DNA of 64,000 nt from Brachybacterium sp. P6-10-X1 (GTDB lineage: Bacteria > Actinomycetota > Actinomycetes > Actinomycetales > Dermabacteraceae). The stretch is taken from the NCBI RefSeq assembly GCF_001969445.1, contig NZ_CP017297.1:992001-1056000 (forward strand), given 5' to 3'. Within the stretch, counting starts at the first letter, position 1. Every line of letters starts with the position of its first letter. Below the pieces are notes generated by a model that worked only from the letters and a program-made list of their open reading frames with translations, was not told the DNA's origin and ran no database searches. The position numbers and the translations under genes are program-made. Positions 26,459-36,156 of the stretch are shown here, piece after piece.

Positions 26459-27435
26459 GGTGTGCCCACCTCTTCGGTGCTCGTGCTCGTGCTCGTGCTC
26501 GGGGTCGTACTCGTGGTCGGGGTGGCGTGCGTGCCGATGCGCCGTGCCACCCCGCGCCGTCGGGTCTCGTGGCTGGGGTCGAGCACCGAGGACAGCAGGG
26601 TGCGGGTGTACTCGTGCTGTGGATCCTCGACCAGGCGGCGCGTGGGCCCGGTCTCGACCAGCCGTCCCGCGTTCATGATCGCGAGCCGGTCAGAGACCTG
26701 GGAGAGCACGGGCAGGTCATGGGTCACGAAGATGACGCCGGACATGATCCCCTGCTCGACCATCGCCAGCAGCATCTCCACCAGCATGCGCTGGCTGGAG
26801 ACGTCCAGGGCCGAGGTGGGTTCGTCCGCGATCAGCAGCCGGGGGTTCTGCAGCGTGGAGATCACGGTGATCATGCGCTGCTTCATGCCTCCGGAGAGCT
26901 GGTGGGCGTAGGAGTCCAGCACTCGCACCGGCATCTCGAGCATCGTCAGCCGCTCCCGGGCCAGGTCGAGCGCCTCGTCCTTGGTGACCTTCGGATCGTG
27001 GGCGCGCATGACGTCCTTGACCAGGCTGGAGATCCGCAGCGTCGGGCTGATGGAGTTCATCGCGCCCTGCGGGAGCATCGCGACGGTCCGCCCCCGATAG
27101 GGCCGATGCCGGGCGAGGTCGGTGGTGTGCAGGGTCGACAGGTCGATCTCCTCCCCATCGATCTCGAGGGTCCCGGAGAGCACGTACAACGGCGGGGTGG
27201 CGATCATCGCCAGCGCATTGCCGAGGGTCGTCTTGCCGCAGCCCGACTCCCCCGCCAGCCCCAGGATCTCCCCCTCACCGAGCTGGACGGAGACGCCGTC
27301 GACCGCGGTGAAGTCCTGCTCGCCGCCGCCGTAGACGCAGCGGATGTTCCGGGCCCTGGCCAGCGTGGCGCCGCGGGAGGCGGCGGCGTCGGCGGCGGGC
27401 GGGGCGCCGCCGGTGCTCGTGCGCTCGTCGGTCAT
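26455..27435 (-). CDS. Peptide/opine ABC importer ATPase (OppD/DppD-like)
   Basis: A 326-residue ATP-binding subunit with Walker A GESGCGKTT, signature LSGGMKQRMITVISTL, Walker B LLIADEPTSALD and H-loop FVTHDLPVLSQVSDR. The C-terminal region EYTRTLLSSVLDP belongs to the oligopeptide group. The last 20 residues are low-complexity Ser/Thr (TSTTPSTSTSTSTEE), encoded by GTGCTC tandem repeats at 26477-26500, unlike the rest of the gene. Overlaps its neighbours on both sides by 4 bp. Confidence 0.88.
   Translation of the reverse strand: MTDERTSTGGAPPAADAAASRGATLARARNIRCVYGGGEQDFTAVDGVSVQLGEGEILGLAGESGCGKTTLGNALAMIATPPLYVLSGTLEIDGEEIDLSTLHTTDLARHRPYRGRTVAMLPQGAMNSISPTLRISSLVKDVMRAHDPKVTKDEALDLARERLTMLEMPVRVLDSYAHQLSGGMKQRMITVISTLQNPRLLIADEPTSALDVSSQRMLVEMLLAMVEQGIMSGVIFVTHDLPVLSQVSDRLAIMNAGRLVETGPTRRLVEDPQHEYTRTLLSSVLDPSHETRRRGVARRIGTHATPTTSTTPSTSTSTSTEEVGTP
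26477..26500. repeat. GTGCTC hexamer tandem repeat inside the OppD-like gene end
   Basis: Four perfect contiguous copies of GTGCTC on the plus strand, encoding alternating Ser/Thr residues in the C-terminal tail of the OppD-like ATPase. Length change by slippage would stay in frame and only vary the tail. Confidence 0.7.
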
Positions 27436-28481
27436 ACCGGATCACCTGCTTCGGATCGCTCGGGGTGCTGATGCGTGCCCGACGCAGCGGGGTCGGCGGG
27501 AGCACCTGGGTCGGCGCGAGCAGCGGGGTCGGCGGCCTGTTCCGCCAGGAGCCGCGCCTCCTCCTCGCGGCGGGCGGCGGCCTGCTTCATCTGCTTGCGC
27601 TTGCCGCGGCGCAGGCGAGGGTTGAAGACCTCGTCGAGGCTGGCCTGCAGCAGCAGGAAGCCGAAGGAGACGAGGGTCAGCACCAGCGTCGGCGGCAGGA
27701 ACGCCCACCAGGCACCGCTGGCGACGGCCTGGAAGGCCAGCGCCCAGTGCAGTTGGGTGCCCAGTGAATTGACCCCGGAGGGGCCCAGGCCCAGCATCGA
27801 CAGCGCGGCCTCGGCGAGGATCGCGCCGGCGACCTGCAGCACGAACGCCATCACGGCGTAGGACAGGATGTAGGGCAGCACGTCCTTGACCAGGATGCCG
27901 GGCAGACGCACCCCGGACAGCCGGGCCACGTCGATGTGCTCACGGGTGGCGACCGAGGAGGCCTGCGCCCGCACCGCCCTGGCCGTCCAGGGCCAGGATG
28001 TGATCCCGATGACGATCGCGAGCGACCAGATGGTGCTGCTGGGCAGCGACATCGAGATCAGGATCAGCACGACGATCGCCGGGATGGCCAGGACCACGTT
28101 GGTCACGCCCATCAGGAGCTCCTCGAACCAACCGCCGACGTAGCCGGCCAGCAGGCCGACGCCCACGCCGATGGTGGTGGCGACGATCCCGGCGACCAGG
28201 CCGATGATCAGCGAGGTGCGGGTCCCGGCCATCAGCACGGCGATGACGTCGTGGCCGAAGTTGTCGGTGCCCATCAGCAGCCCGTTGCCCGGCGGGTCGT
28301 AGAGCGAGCCCACCTTCTCCGCCGGCCCCGTCGGGTAGATGAATCCGGCCAGGCTCATCAGGATCACGCACGCCACGATGACGAGGGAGACCCAGAACCG
28401 GGCGGAGAAGTTGAACGAGCGCAGGGTGTTCGCCCGCGGTGCGGCCGTCTCCTCGGCCATGGAGCTGTTCACGGTCGACAT
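27432..28481 (-). CDS. Peptide/opine ABC importer permease (OppC/DppC-like)
   Basis: A 349-residue inner-membrane permease. The N-terminal OppC extension has one helix (residues about 30-50), then GTDNFGHDVIAVLMAGTRTSL and five further helices; the EAA loop region is HIDVARLSGVRLPGILVKDVLP. The last 60 residues are hydrophilic, rich in K, R, E and then A, D, P repeats (AADPAARADPGAPADPAA), longer than in typical homologues. It overlaps the OppD-like gene by 4 bp and starts 2 bp after the OppB-like stop. Confidence 0.87.
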   Translation of the reverse strand: MSTVNSSMAEETAAPRANTLRSFNFSARFWVSLVIVACVILMSLAGFIYPTGPAEKVGSLYDPPGNGLLMGTDNFGHDVIAVLMAGTRTSLIIGLVAGIVATTIGVGVGLLAGYVGGWFEELLMGVTNVVLAIPAIVVLILISMSLPSSTIWSLAIVIGITSWPWTARAVRAQASSVATREHIDVARLSGVRLPGILVKDVLPYILSYAVMAFVLQVAGAILAEAALSMLGLGPSGVNSLGTQLHWALAFQAVASGAWWAFLPPTLVLTLVSFGFLLLQASLDEVFNPRLRRGKRKQMKQAAARREEEARLLAEQAADPAARADPGAPADPAASGTHQHPERSEAGDPV

Positions 28482-28482
28482 G

Positions 28483-29493
28483 TCACTTCTCCCCCGACTG
28501 TGCGGCGCGGATGCGCGGATCGACGATGCCGTAGACGATCTCCACGCCGAAGTTCGCCAGCAGCACCGCGACGGTGATGATCAGCGTGATGGCCTGGATG
28601 ACCGGGTAGTCGTTGGCGGCGATCGCGTTGAACAGCAGCGTGCCGACCCCGGGATAGCTGAAGACCAGCTCGGTGATCAGCGCCCCGCCCACCAGCGTGC
28701 CGATGGCCAGGGCGAGGCCCGTGATCTGCGGGAGCATCGCATTGCGGAAGATGTACTGGGTGATCTTGTTGTCCCGGATGCCCATCGCTCGGGCGTAGTT
28801 GACGTAGTCCCCGCCCAGCTCGTAGATGGCCATCGAGCGCATGCCGACGGCCTGGCCGCCGATGAACACGATCACCAGCGAGAGGAACGGCAGCCAGTAG
28901 TAGCTCAGCGCGTCCCACAGGAAGGCGACGCTGAACTCCGGGGTGAGCCCCAGGGAATACGCCCCGCCGACGGGGAAGAACCCGACCGCCACCGCGAGCA
29001 CGTACAGCAGGATGATCGACAGGCAGTAGTAGGGCATCGCGGAGAGGAACAGCGAGGTGGTGAACACCGAGCGGTCCCAGTTCCCGCCCCGGAAGGCGGC
29101 GATCGCGCCGATGATGTTCCCGAGGACCCAGCCGACGAGGATCGCGGGCAGCTGGATCGCGATGGACCAGGGCAGCGCCTGGCCGACCAGCTCGTTGACC
29201 GACGCCGGGTAGTAGGCGAAGGACGTGCCCAGGTCCCCGGTGAACACCTTGCCTAGATAGGTGAAGAACTGCTGCCACAGGGGCTGGTCGAGTCCGAACT
29301 CGGCCACATAGCTCTCGTACACCTCCTGCTGCTGCTCACTGGTGACGCTGCCTCCGCGCGAGAGATTGGAGACGATGACGTCGACGGGGTTGCCCGGGAC
29401 GAGCCGGGGCAGCAGGAAGTTCAGACTCACCGCTGCCACCAGCGCGACCAGGTACCAGATCGTCTTCCGAGCGACGTAGCGACCGAGTTTCAC
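28483..29493 (-). CDS. Peptide/opine ABC importer permease (OppB/DppB-like)
   Basis: A 336-residue inner-membrane permease. The N-terminal YVARKTIWYLVALVAAVSLNFLLPRLVPGNPVD is the standard OppB opening. Six helices follow, with the EAA loop YVNYARAMGIRDNKITQYIFRNAMLP near residue 215. It pairs with the OppC-like protein to form the channel, and lies 10 bp downstream of the binding-protein gene, in one operon. Confidence 0.88.
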   Translation of the reverse strand: MKLGRYVARKTIWYLVALVAAVSLNFLLPRLVPGNPVDVIVSNLSRGGSVTSEQQQEVYESYVAEFGLDQPLWQQFFTYLGKVFTGDLGTSFAYYPASVNELVGQALPWSIAIQLPAILVGWVLGNIIGAIAAFRGGNWDRSVFTTSLFLSAMPYYCLSIILLYVLAVAVGFFPVGGAYSLGLTPEFSVAFLWDALSYYWLPFLSLVIVFIGGQAVGMRSMAIYELGGDYVNYARAMGIRDNKITQYIFRNAMLPQITGLALAIGTLVGGALITELVFSYPGVGTLLFNAIAANDYPVIQAITLIITVAVLLANFGVEIVYGIVDPRIRAAQSGEK

Positions 29494-29502
29494 CGGCGCC
29501 CC

Positions 29503-31326
29503 TCACTCGCCGATCTTCTTGAGCTCGAAGATCCACGTATTGCCGGCGCCGCGGAACATCGGCGGGGCGTAGTCATTGTCCTCGGTGGGCCAGTTCGTCC
29601 AGTTCGAGGCGTTGAACTCGAAGAACTCGTCGGGCCGGTACATGAGCGGGAAGGCGGGGACCTCCGCGCGGTACAGCGTATCCAGCGCCGTCAGCGCCTC
29701 CTTCTTGGAATCATCGTCCGGAGCCGCGGCCGCGGCCTCGAGCAGATCGTTGACCTCCCCGTTCTCCCAGCGCCCGTAATTGCGGTAGGCGGTCTGGCCG
29801 AGCTCGACCATGTCGACGTTGCTCATCACATCGCTGAACCGCTGCCACGGCGTGGCGGGATTGGTGCCGGCGACGTACCAGCAGGCCATGGCGAAGTCGC
29901 CGTTCTGGATGGCGGTGGTGACCTGGGCCTGCTGGGGGAAGTTCGTCGAGGCGTCGACCCCGATGTCCTGGAAGTTCTTGGACACGATCTTCAGGGCGGC
30001 GTTCCAGTCCGTCCATCCCTGCGGGGTGATCATCGTCCACGGGCCGAGCTTCTGCCCGTCCTTGGCGTAGATGCCGTCGTCGCCCTTGGCGTAGCCCGCC
30101 TCCTGGAGCAGCGATTCGGCCTTCTCGGCGTCGTAGGCCCAGCCATCTGCCGTCGCCTTGTCGCGGTCCAGCCACTGGTCCTCGGCGCCGTCGGGGATGA
30201 TCAACGAGGCCAGCACCTGCGAGGAGTAGCCGGACATGGCCGTCTCGGCGATCGAGGCGTAGTCCACCGCGTAGGCCAGCGCCTTGCGGACCTTGGGATC
30301 GTCCAGGCCGGGCGTCGTGGCGTTCATGAGGAACATCGGCACCGAGCCGGGCACGAAATAGGGCTCCTCCTGGAGGTAGGTGCCCACGGGCTTGCCGGAC
30401 TCCCACATCTTCCAGATCTGCGGGACGAACTGCTGCATCACGTCCAGCGCGCCGGACTGGAACTTGATGTTGCCGTCCTCGTTGGACTTGAAGATCGGGT
30501 GGATGATCTTCGACATCTTCGGCAGGCCGCCGTAGAAGTCCGCGCCCCAGTAGTCCTCGTTGCGGGCGAGGATGATCTGGGTCTGGTCGGCCAGCTCGAG
30601 GGTGAACGGGCCGGTGCCGATCGCCTCGTCGGTCTCCCAGCTGGCGACGTTCTTGTCGGTCTCCTCGACCACCTTCTCGAAGACGGCCTTGGGCACGATG
30701 AACTGCTGGGCGAGCTGGGCGAGGACGGCGCCGACGTTCTTGCGCTCGGAGTTGACCGCGATGCTGATCGTCTTCCCGTCGGCGGTCATCTCGTCGACCT
30801 CGGTCCAGAAGGAGGCGACGCCCAGGCCGGGATCGATCTTGCCGAGCTCGAAGGTGTACAGGGCGTCGTCGGCGGTGAACTCCGAGCCGTCGTGCCAGGT
30901 GATGCCGTCCTGGAGGGTCAGCGAGATGGACTCGTTGCCGTCGACCTCGTAGGACGCCGCCAGCCCGGGCAGCAGCTCGCCGGAGACGATGTCGAAGCGC
31001 AGCAGCGTCTCGTAGACGTACTGGGCCACGTTGGAGGACGCGGGCCAGGCAGGGGCGCCCGCGAAGGTGTTGAAGTTGGTGGGCGGGCTCCACTGGAAGC
31101 CGGCGATGAAGAGCTGGTCGGCGGCGTCGCCGCTGCGGCCGGTGCCGGCCTCGCCGTTGTTGCCGACGCCGACGAGCTCCTCGCCCTCGTCCCCACCGCC
31201 ACCACCGGTGGCGCCGCCGCAGGCCGCGAGGGCTGCGGCTCCGCCGAGGGTTCCGGTGGTGGCCAGGAAGCGTCGGCGAGTGGTTCCGTCAGAGATCGAG
31301 AAGCGGTGCGAATGCTGCGCGGTCAT
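29503..31326 (-). CDS. Peptide/opine ABC importer substrate-binding lipoprotein (SBP family 5)
   Basis: A 607-residue extracellular solute-binding protein, first gene of the importer operon. The N-terminus has a twin-arginine-type signal (TTRRRFLATTGTLGG) and a lipobox (LAAC) near residue 35, followed by a glycine/glutamate-rich linker. The SBP_bac_5 core includes LRFDIVSGELLPGLAASYEV and YTFELGKIDPG. ATG at 31326 follows GAGAGGTC. The importer could carry oligopeptides, nickel chelates, opines or other small ligands; the binding protein alone does not decide. Confidence 0.87.
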   Translation of the reverse strand: MTAQHSHRFSISDGTTRRRFLATTGTLGGAAALAACGGATGGGGGDEGEELVGVGNNGEAGTGRSGDAADQLFIAGFQWSPPTNFNTFAGAPAWPASSNVAQYVYETLLRFDIVSGELLPGLAASYEVDGNESISLTLQDGITWHDGSEFTADDALYTFELGKIDPGLGVASFWTEVDEMTADGKTISIAVNSERKNVGAVLAQLAQQFIVPKAVFEKVVEETDKNVASWETDEAIGTGPFTLELADQTQIILARNEDYWGADFYGGLPKMSKIIHPIFKSNEDGNIKFQSGALDVMQQFVPQIWKMWESGKPVGTYLQEEPYFVPGSVPMFLMNATTPGLDDPKVRKALAYAVDYASIAETAMSGYSSQVLASLIIPDGAEDQWLDRDKATADGWAYDAEKAESLLQEAGYAKGDDGIYAKDGQKLGPWTMITPQGWTDWNAALKIVSKNFQDIGVDASTNFPQQAQVTTAIQNGDFAMACWYVAGTNPATPWQRFSDVMSNVDMVELGQTAYRNYGRWENGEVNDLLEAAAAAPDDDSKKEALTALDTLYRAEVPAFPLMYRPDEFFEFNASNWTNWPTEDNDYAPPMFRGAGNTWIFELKKIGE

Positions 31327-31592
31327 GACTGACCTCTCTCTCAGAGTGCGCTCCCGCGGGAGCGACGGGACGTCATCGACCCGTGGACCCTGATTGAACC
31401 TCCCCGGACGGCAAAACCTCCATTGGTAGGCGTTACGGTCGCATAACGATTGTGAAGTGGCTCACCATCAGAGGGTCCACCCTGCGCAGAGCATCTGTGC
31501 GCAGAGCAGCTGCGCGCCGAGGAGGGGGCATGCTCGTCGCTCCGCCATCGCCCCGCGCGGGCTCTGTTAGCTTGCGGGCGGAGGTGGTTCCC
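31327..31592. promoter_or_regulatory. Divergent promoter region, importer operon and mgtC
   Basis: Holds an inverted repeat CGTTA-N8-TAACG (31431-31448) and two direct copies of TGCGCAGAGCA (31483-31493 and 31498-31508) spaced 15 nt apart. TAGCTT at 31569-31574 is a -10 candidate for the mgtC-like gene, followed by GGAGG. No gene is seen in this gap. Confidence 0.4.
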
Positions 31593-32315
31593 ATGGATTC
31601 CCCCGTCGGACTCTTCACGAGCACCTCGATCGTCGAGACCGAGCTGCTCCTGGCCGCGTTCGTGCTGTGCTCGCTGATCGGGCTCGAGCGGCAGTTCCGG
31701 CAGAAGGCGGCCGGGTTCCGCACGCATGTGCTGGTGGGACTGGGCTCCTGCGCGTTCACGCTGGTCTCGGTGTACGGCTTCTCGGCAGTGATCGGCGACG
31801 ACGTGCGGCTGGACCCCTCCCGCATCGCCGCCCAGATCGTCTCCGGCATCGGCTTCCTCGGCGCCGGCGTCATCTTCAAGGGGCGCAACGTGGTGCGCGG
31901 CCTGACCACGGCGGCGACCATCTGGGTCGCGGCGGCCGTGGGGATGGCCTGCGGGGCCGGGATGCTCTCCCTCGCGATCCTGCTGACCCTCCTGCATCTG
32001 GTGACCCTGTTCCTGGTCGCTCCGCTGATCCACCGACTGCCGTCCCCCGATGCGAAGCGCCTGCTGCGGATCACGTACGTCGACGGCGCGGGGGTGCTGC
32101 GGGACCTGCTGGGGATGGCGACCGCCATGGGGTTCACCAGCTCGATCGAGCACAGCCGCCGCACCGTCCGGGACGATCGCCGAGTGGTGGTCATGGACGT
32201 GCGTTTCCACGGCAGGCCCCCGGTGCGGGACCTGATCCCCCAGCTCATGGAGCTCGAGGGGGTCGACCGGGTCGCCCTGCGTCGCGACGACGACCCCGAC
32301 GACGACCAGTCCTGA
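31593..32315 (+). CDS. MgtC/SapB-family membrane protein
   Basis: A 240-residue protein. The N-terminal MgtC domain has five hydrophobic segments with the motif LIGLERQFRQKAAGFRTHVLVGLG (residues about 27-50) and GIGFLGAGVIFKG. The C-terminal 70 residues are a hydrophilic ACT-like domain. MgtC proteins aid survival at low magnesium and in hosts and inhibit F-type ATP synthase in some pathogens; a housekeeping role is equally likely here. ATG at 31593 follows GGAGG at 6-7 nt. Confidence 0.86.
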   Translation: MDSPVGLFTSTSIVETELLLAAFVLCSLIGLERQFRQKAAGFRTHVLVGLGSCAFTLVSVYGFSAVIGDDVRLDPSRIAAQIVSGIGFLGAGVIFKGRNVVRGLTTAATIWVAAAVGMACGAGMLSLAILLTLLHLVTLFLVAPLIHRLPSPDAKRLLRITYVDGAGVLRDLLGMATAMGFTSSIEHSRRTVRDDRRVVVMDVRFHGRPPVRDLIPQLMELEGVDRVALRRDDDPDDDQS

Positions 32316-32333
32316 GGCTCAGCCCCCTGGACC

Positions 32334-34223
32334 TCAGGCGCTGACGGTCGCCCGCACCCGCGCCATGATCTGCTTGGCGGCCACGTCCGCCCCGGCCAGC
32401 AGCGGAGAGGGCACCCCCGGGGTGGCGCCGATGGCGCTGCCGGGCTGGGTGCTGAGCGCCGGGATGCCGAGCACGATCACGGCGGGGTCGACGGTGCCGT
32501 CGGCCGCGATGAGGTTGTGGCCGTTCGGTGCGTCCTCGGCGATCTCCGCGCCGGTGGCCTCGAGGCTCTGGGTGGGAATACCGTCGACGGCGTGGATCCG
32601 GGCGCGCCCGGTGGCCAGCAGCGCACGCAGCAGCGGATCGTCCGTCTCGGGGATCTTCCCCTTGGACATGCGGGTCTCCAGAAGGACGTCCGCGGTGGCG
32701 ACCCGGCCGGTGATCGGGGAGACGGCGTGGAAGCGTCCCTGCTGCTCGTCGGCCTCGACGACGGTCTGCGGGCCCAACAGCTCGATCACGCCGGCCTCGA
32801 TCAGGGCCAGCACCAGGCGGACGCGGTCAGCGGGAGGGCCCGAGGCCAGGGCCAGGGAGTCACCGTCGAACCAGCCGAGCACGTCGCGGGCCAGCGACCG
32901 GCCGTGGAACGCGCCGAGCCGGATCAGGCGTCCCACCTGCTTGCGCAGCGCACCCATGGCACCGTTGACCGCGGCCCGGGGGTGCCGGGCCGGGTCGGAG
33001 AGCGAGCCGAGCTCGTCCTCGACGAGACGGGCGACCAGCGCGTCCTACGCCGGGCCGCTGACGGGTTCACCGCCGGTGGGCCGGTGCAGTTCGTCCAGGG
33101 TCCAGGTCCAGCGGTCCTCGCCGATCGCAGCATCCAGCACGGCGTCGACCTCGTCCTGGGTCCCGGACGTCTCCAGGGCACCGATCCAGTTCCCGGTGAC
33201 CGCCGCGGGCTCGATCTCGGTGAGGGCCTCGAGGTACACGCGGGCGAATTCGCGGGACAGGACCGGCCACACCTCGGCGGCGAAGTCCACGTCGGAGCGC
33301 TCCGCGAGCGCCTCGAACCACGCGGGGGTGGCCCAGCAGGCGGTGAAGGGACGTACGGCGCGGCCGCCGTCGGGCTTGGAGCGGTAGGGCACGCCGCGGC
33401 GCGAGCCGACCACCAGGTGCGGTTCGCGGCCGCTGGGGACGTAGCGCAGGCGGCCGGCCGGGTCACCGGGGACGGGCTCGATCGCTCCGCCCCACTCGGT
33501 GACGAGCCGGCCGATCACGTCGAAGAAGTTCGCGCCCAGACCGCGCACCAGCACGGTCCGCCCGGCGGGCAGGGCGGTGTAGTCGCGCTCGGCCGGCATG
33601 CCGGGCTCGACGTAGCGCAGGCCGAACCGCTCGGCCGCCTCGGCCAGGGCGGTCACGTCGGGGCTGCGGCGGGCCTGGACCATGCCCTGGGCGAGCACCA
33701 CGGTGGGGGCGGACAGGCGGCGGCCGTCGGCCAGCACCACGACGGTGTCCTCGCCCGAACGCTGGAGGTCGACGACGAGGCCGTGGATCTCGGTGACCTC
33801 GACGTGCCCCGCGGCGATCGCGGCATCGAGCTGGTCGCGGAAATAGGCGCCCTGCAGACGCCGGGAGGGGAACGTCGCGCCGACCAGGGTGCGGGCCTCC
33901 TGGAGCACCCAGTCCCCCAGGGGGTGGGCGCCGGAGTCCGTGACGGACCGCGCCCAGTCCAGGAGGTCCGGGCCGGGGGCGGCAGGGCCGGACATCGGAG
34001 TCGAGGCATCGGGGTGGATGGTGGTGGCGTCGGCCTGGGTGTTGTTGAGGTACTCCCCCGGCTGGTCGATCAGCCACGTCGCTCCCGGGCCGACGGCGAG
34101 GGCGTCGACCACGGCGAGCCGGACGGGGTCTCCCCCGCCTTCCGCCGCGCGGGCGGCGGCGCGCAGCACAGTGGCGACGCCCCGGGGTCCGCCGCCGACG
34201 ATGACCGCGTCCAGGGTGCTCAT
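32334..34223 (-). pseudogene. FAD/NAD(P)-binding protein interrupted by one in-frame TAG
   Basis: A 630-codon frame of the large FAD/NAD(P)-binding (NAD_binding_9-like) family, broken only by TAG at 33045-33047. The first part (392 residues) has the Rossmann motif VIVGGGPRGVATVL and the block LAQGMVQARRSPD. Reading on in the same frame after the TAG gives DALVARLVEDELGSLSDPAR and then the expected C-terminal domain (LIRLGAFHGRSLARDVLGWF). Both sides keep high third-position GC and no other lesion. The gene sits downstream of the siderophore-type ABC genes and overlaps the ATPase stop (ATGA). Recent nonsense mutation, base error or readthrough are all possible; the ATG at 32957 could also restart the C-terminal part. 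Confidence 0.8.
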
Positions 34224-35047
34224 CGAGAGCTCACGGCAGCCGCCGGCTCGTCGAGCCGGGCACCGGTGCGGGTGAAGCCCTGCTCGTCCACACGCGGGCG
34301 CACCTCGACGGCGTCCTCGTGGGCGGCGACCTCGACGTCCACCTCGTAGACGGTGCGCAGGGTCGGGGCCTGCAAGGCGTCGGCAGGGGCGCCGTCGGCG
34401 GTGACGCTGCCGTCGTGCAGCACGATCACCTGGTCGCAGTAGCGGGCGGCGTGATTGAGGTCGTGGATGGCGATCAGAGCGCTGATGCCCTCCTCGCGGG
34501 TGATCCGGCGGACCAGCTGCAGGGTCTCGATCTGATAGCGCAGGTCGAGCGCGCTGGTGGGCTCGTCCAGCAGCAGCACGCGGGTGTCCTGGGCCAGGGC
34601 CCGCGCGATCAGGGCGCGCTGGGCCTGGCCGCCCGAGAGCTCGGACATGCTGCGCTCGGCCAGGTCGGTCAGACCCATGCGCACGATCGCGTCCTCGACC
34701 TTCGCGCGGTCCTCCTCGCGCGGGGTGAGCCCGTAGTGCGGGGTGCGCCCCAGCATCACGGCCTCGCGCACGGTGAGGTCGAAAGGGGCGTCCCCCGCTT
34801 GGGGGACGTAGCCGACGACCTTCGCGAGCTCGCGCCGACCCAGCGAGGCGGTGGTGCGACCCTCGACCGTGACGCGCCCCGCCTTCGCGCGGTGCACGCC
34901 GGCGATGGCCTTGACCAGGGTGGACTTGCCGGAGCCGTTGGGGCCCAGCAGCGCACAGAATGCCCCGGGGGCGACCTCGAAGGAGATGTCCTCGAGGATC
35001 TTCCGCTTTCCGTAGGAGAAGGAGAGATGATCGACGGTGAGGCTCAC
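34220..35047 (-). CDS. Siderophore-type ABC importer ATPase (FecE/FepC-like)
   Basis: A 275-residue ATP-binding subunit. Walker A GPNGSGKST, Q-loop VGYVPQAGD, signature LSGGQAQRALIARALAQ, Walker B VLLLDEPTSALDL, H-loop AIHDLNHAARYCD. The start is GTG at 35047, overlapping the permease stop (GTGA); the longer upstream frame runs antisense-like through the permease and was rejected. The C-terminal extension (DVEVAAHEDAVEVRP) is common in actinobacterial FecE proteins. Third gene of the operon 38529-32334. Confidence 0.88.
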   Translation of the reverse strand: MSLTVDHLSFSYGKRKILEDISFEVAPGAFCALLGPNGSGKSTLVKAIAGVHRAKAGRVTVEGRTTASLGRRELAKVVGYVPQAGDAPFDLTVREAVMLGRTPHYGLTPREEDRAKVEDAIVRMGLTDLAERSMSELSGGQAQRALIARALAQDTRVLLLDEPTSALDLRYQIETLQLVRRITREEGISALIAIHDLNHAARYCDQVIVLHDGSVTADGAPADALQAPTLRTVYEVDVEVAAHEDAVEVRPRVDEQGFTRTGARLDEPAAAVSSR

Positions 35048-36156
35048 TTCAGAGTGTTCCTTCGCGTGAGGATGAGGTAGATGAACACGGGGCCGCCGAT
35101 GAAGGCGACCACGATGCCGACGGGCACGACGGCCGGGGCGATGACGGTGCGGCCGACGGCGTCGGCCACCAGCAGCAGGAGCCCACCGGACAGCGCCGCG
35201 AAGGGCAGCAGGTGGCGGTGGTCGGCACCGATCGCGAGCCGCGCGATGTGGGGGCCGACGAGCCCCACGAAGCCGATGATGCCGCAGAAGCTGACCACGA
35301 CGGCGGCGAGGGTGACCGCCAGGGCGATGAGGCCGACGCGCACCGGGCCGACGTTGACGCCGAAGCTGCGGGCGGCGTCGTCGCCGGCGAAGGCGATGGC
35401 GTTGAGATCCTTGGAGAACCACAGGGTCAGCGGCACGGCGACCAGCGTGATGATGCCGACGATCAGCACATCGTCCCAGCTGGCGTCGTTCACGGAGCCG
35501 AAGGTCCAGCGGATGATCGCCTGCAGCGTGTTCTCGTTGGCGGTGAACTGCAGCGCGGAGGTGAGCGCCTCGAAGATCTGGGTCATCGCGATGCCCAGCA
35601 GGAGCAGGGTGGCGACTGCCATGCGGCGGGCGGTGGCGATGCCGAGCACGACCGCGGAGACCATCAGCGACATCACCATGGCGCCGACGATGGTCGCCCA
35701 GGCGGGCAGCTGGTTGGTCCCGGCCAGGGTGATCACCAGCGCCGCCCCGAAGGCGGCCGCCGGGGACACGCCGAGGGTGAAGGGGCTGACCAGCGGGTTG
35801 CGCAGCAGGCCCTGCATGAGCACGCCGGAGACGGACAGCGCGGCGCCGGCGGCGAAGGCCAGCAGCACGCGCGGCAGCCGCAGCTGGGTGATCACCGCGT
35901 AGGAGGAGGCGAAGTCGGCACTGATGGTGCCGCCGAAGACGCTGACCTGGATCGACCGGACCACGTCGGTGAATCCCACCCCGGCGGTGCCGATGGTGAC
36001 GGCGGCGATCAGCGCGAGCACGGAGACGACGAGGCCGACGGCGAGCGTCAGGGACTTGCGCAGCTCGCGGCGGCGGGCGGTGGACGCTCCGGTCGTCCCG
36101 GGGGCGGGCGCCGGGGCATCGGTCTTCTGGCGGCGGGTCTCGAGGGTGGTGCTCAT
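35044..36156 (-). CDS. Siderophore-type ABC importer permease (FecCD family)
   Basis: A 370-residue permease with about ten helices. FecCD motifs include QLRLPRVLLAFAAGAALSVSGVLMQGLLRNPLVSP and FCGIIGFVGLVGPHIAR near the C-terminus. Only one permease gene is present, so the channel is expected to be a homodimer, as in BtuC-type systems. The 35-residue N-terminal tail is hydrophilic. Coupled by ATGA to the binding-protein gene and by GTGA to the ATPase gene. Confidence 0.88.
   Translation of the reverse strand: MSTTLETRRQKTDAPAPAPGTTGASTARRRELRKSLTLAVGLVVSVLALIAAVTIGTAGVGFTDVVRSIQVSVFGGTISADFASSYAVITQLRLPRVLLAFAAGAALSVSGVLMQGLLRNPLVSPFTLGVSPAAAFGAALVITLAGTNQLPAWATIVGAMVMSLMVSAVVLGIATARRMAVATLLLLGIAMTQIFEALTSALQFTANENTLQAIIRWTFGSVNDASWDDVLIVGIITLVAVPLTLWFSKDLNAIAFAGDDAARSFGVNVGPVRVGLIALAVTLAAVVVSFCGIIGFVGLVGPHIARLAIGADHRHLLPFAALSGGLLLLVADAVGRTVIAPAVVPVGIVVAFIGGPVFIYLILTRRNTLK

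Noticed and set aside
33045..33047. TAG as a pyrrolysine or recoded sense codon
   Set aside because: No pyrrolysine genes seen, the family is not a methyltransferase, and other interrupted genes carry TAA and TGA.
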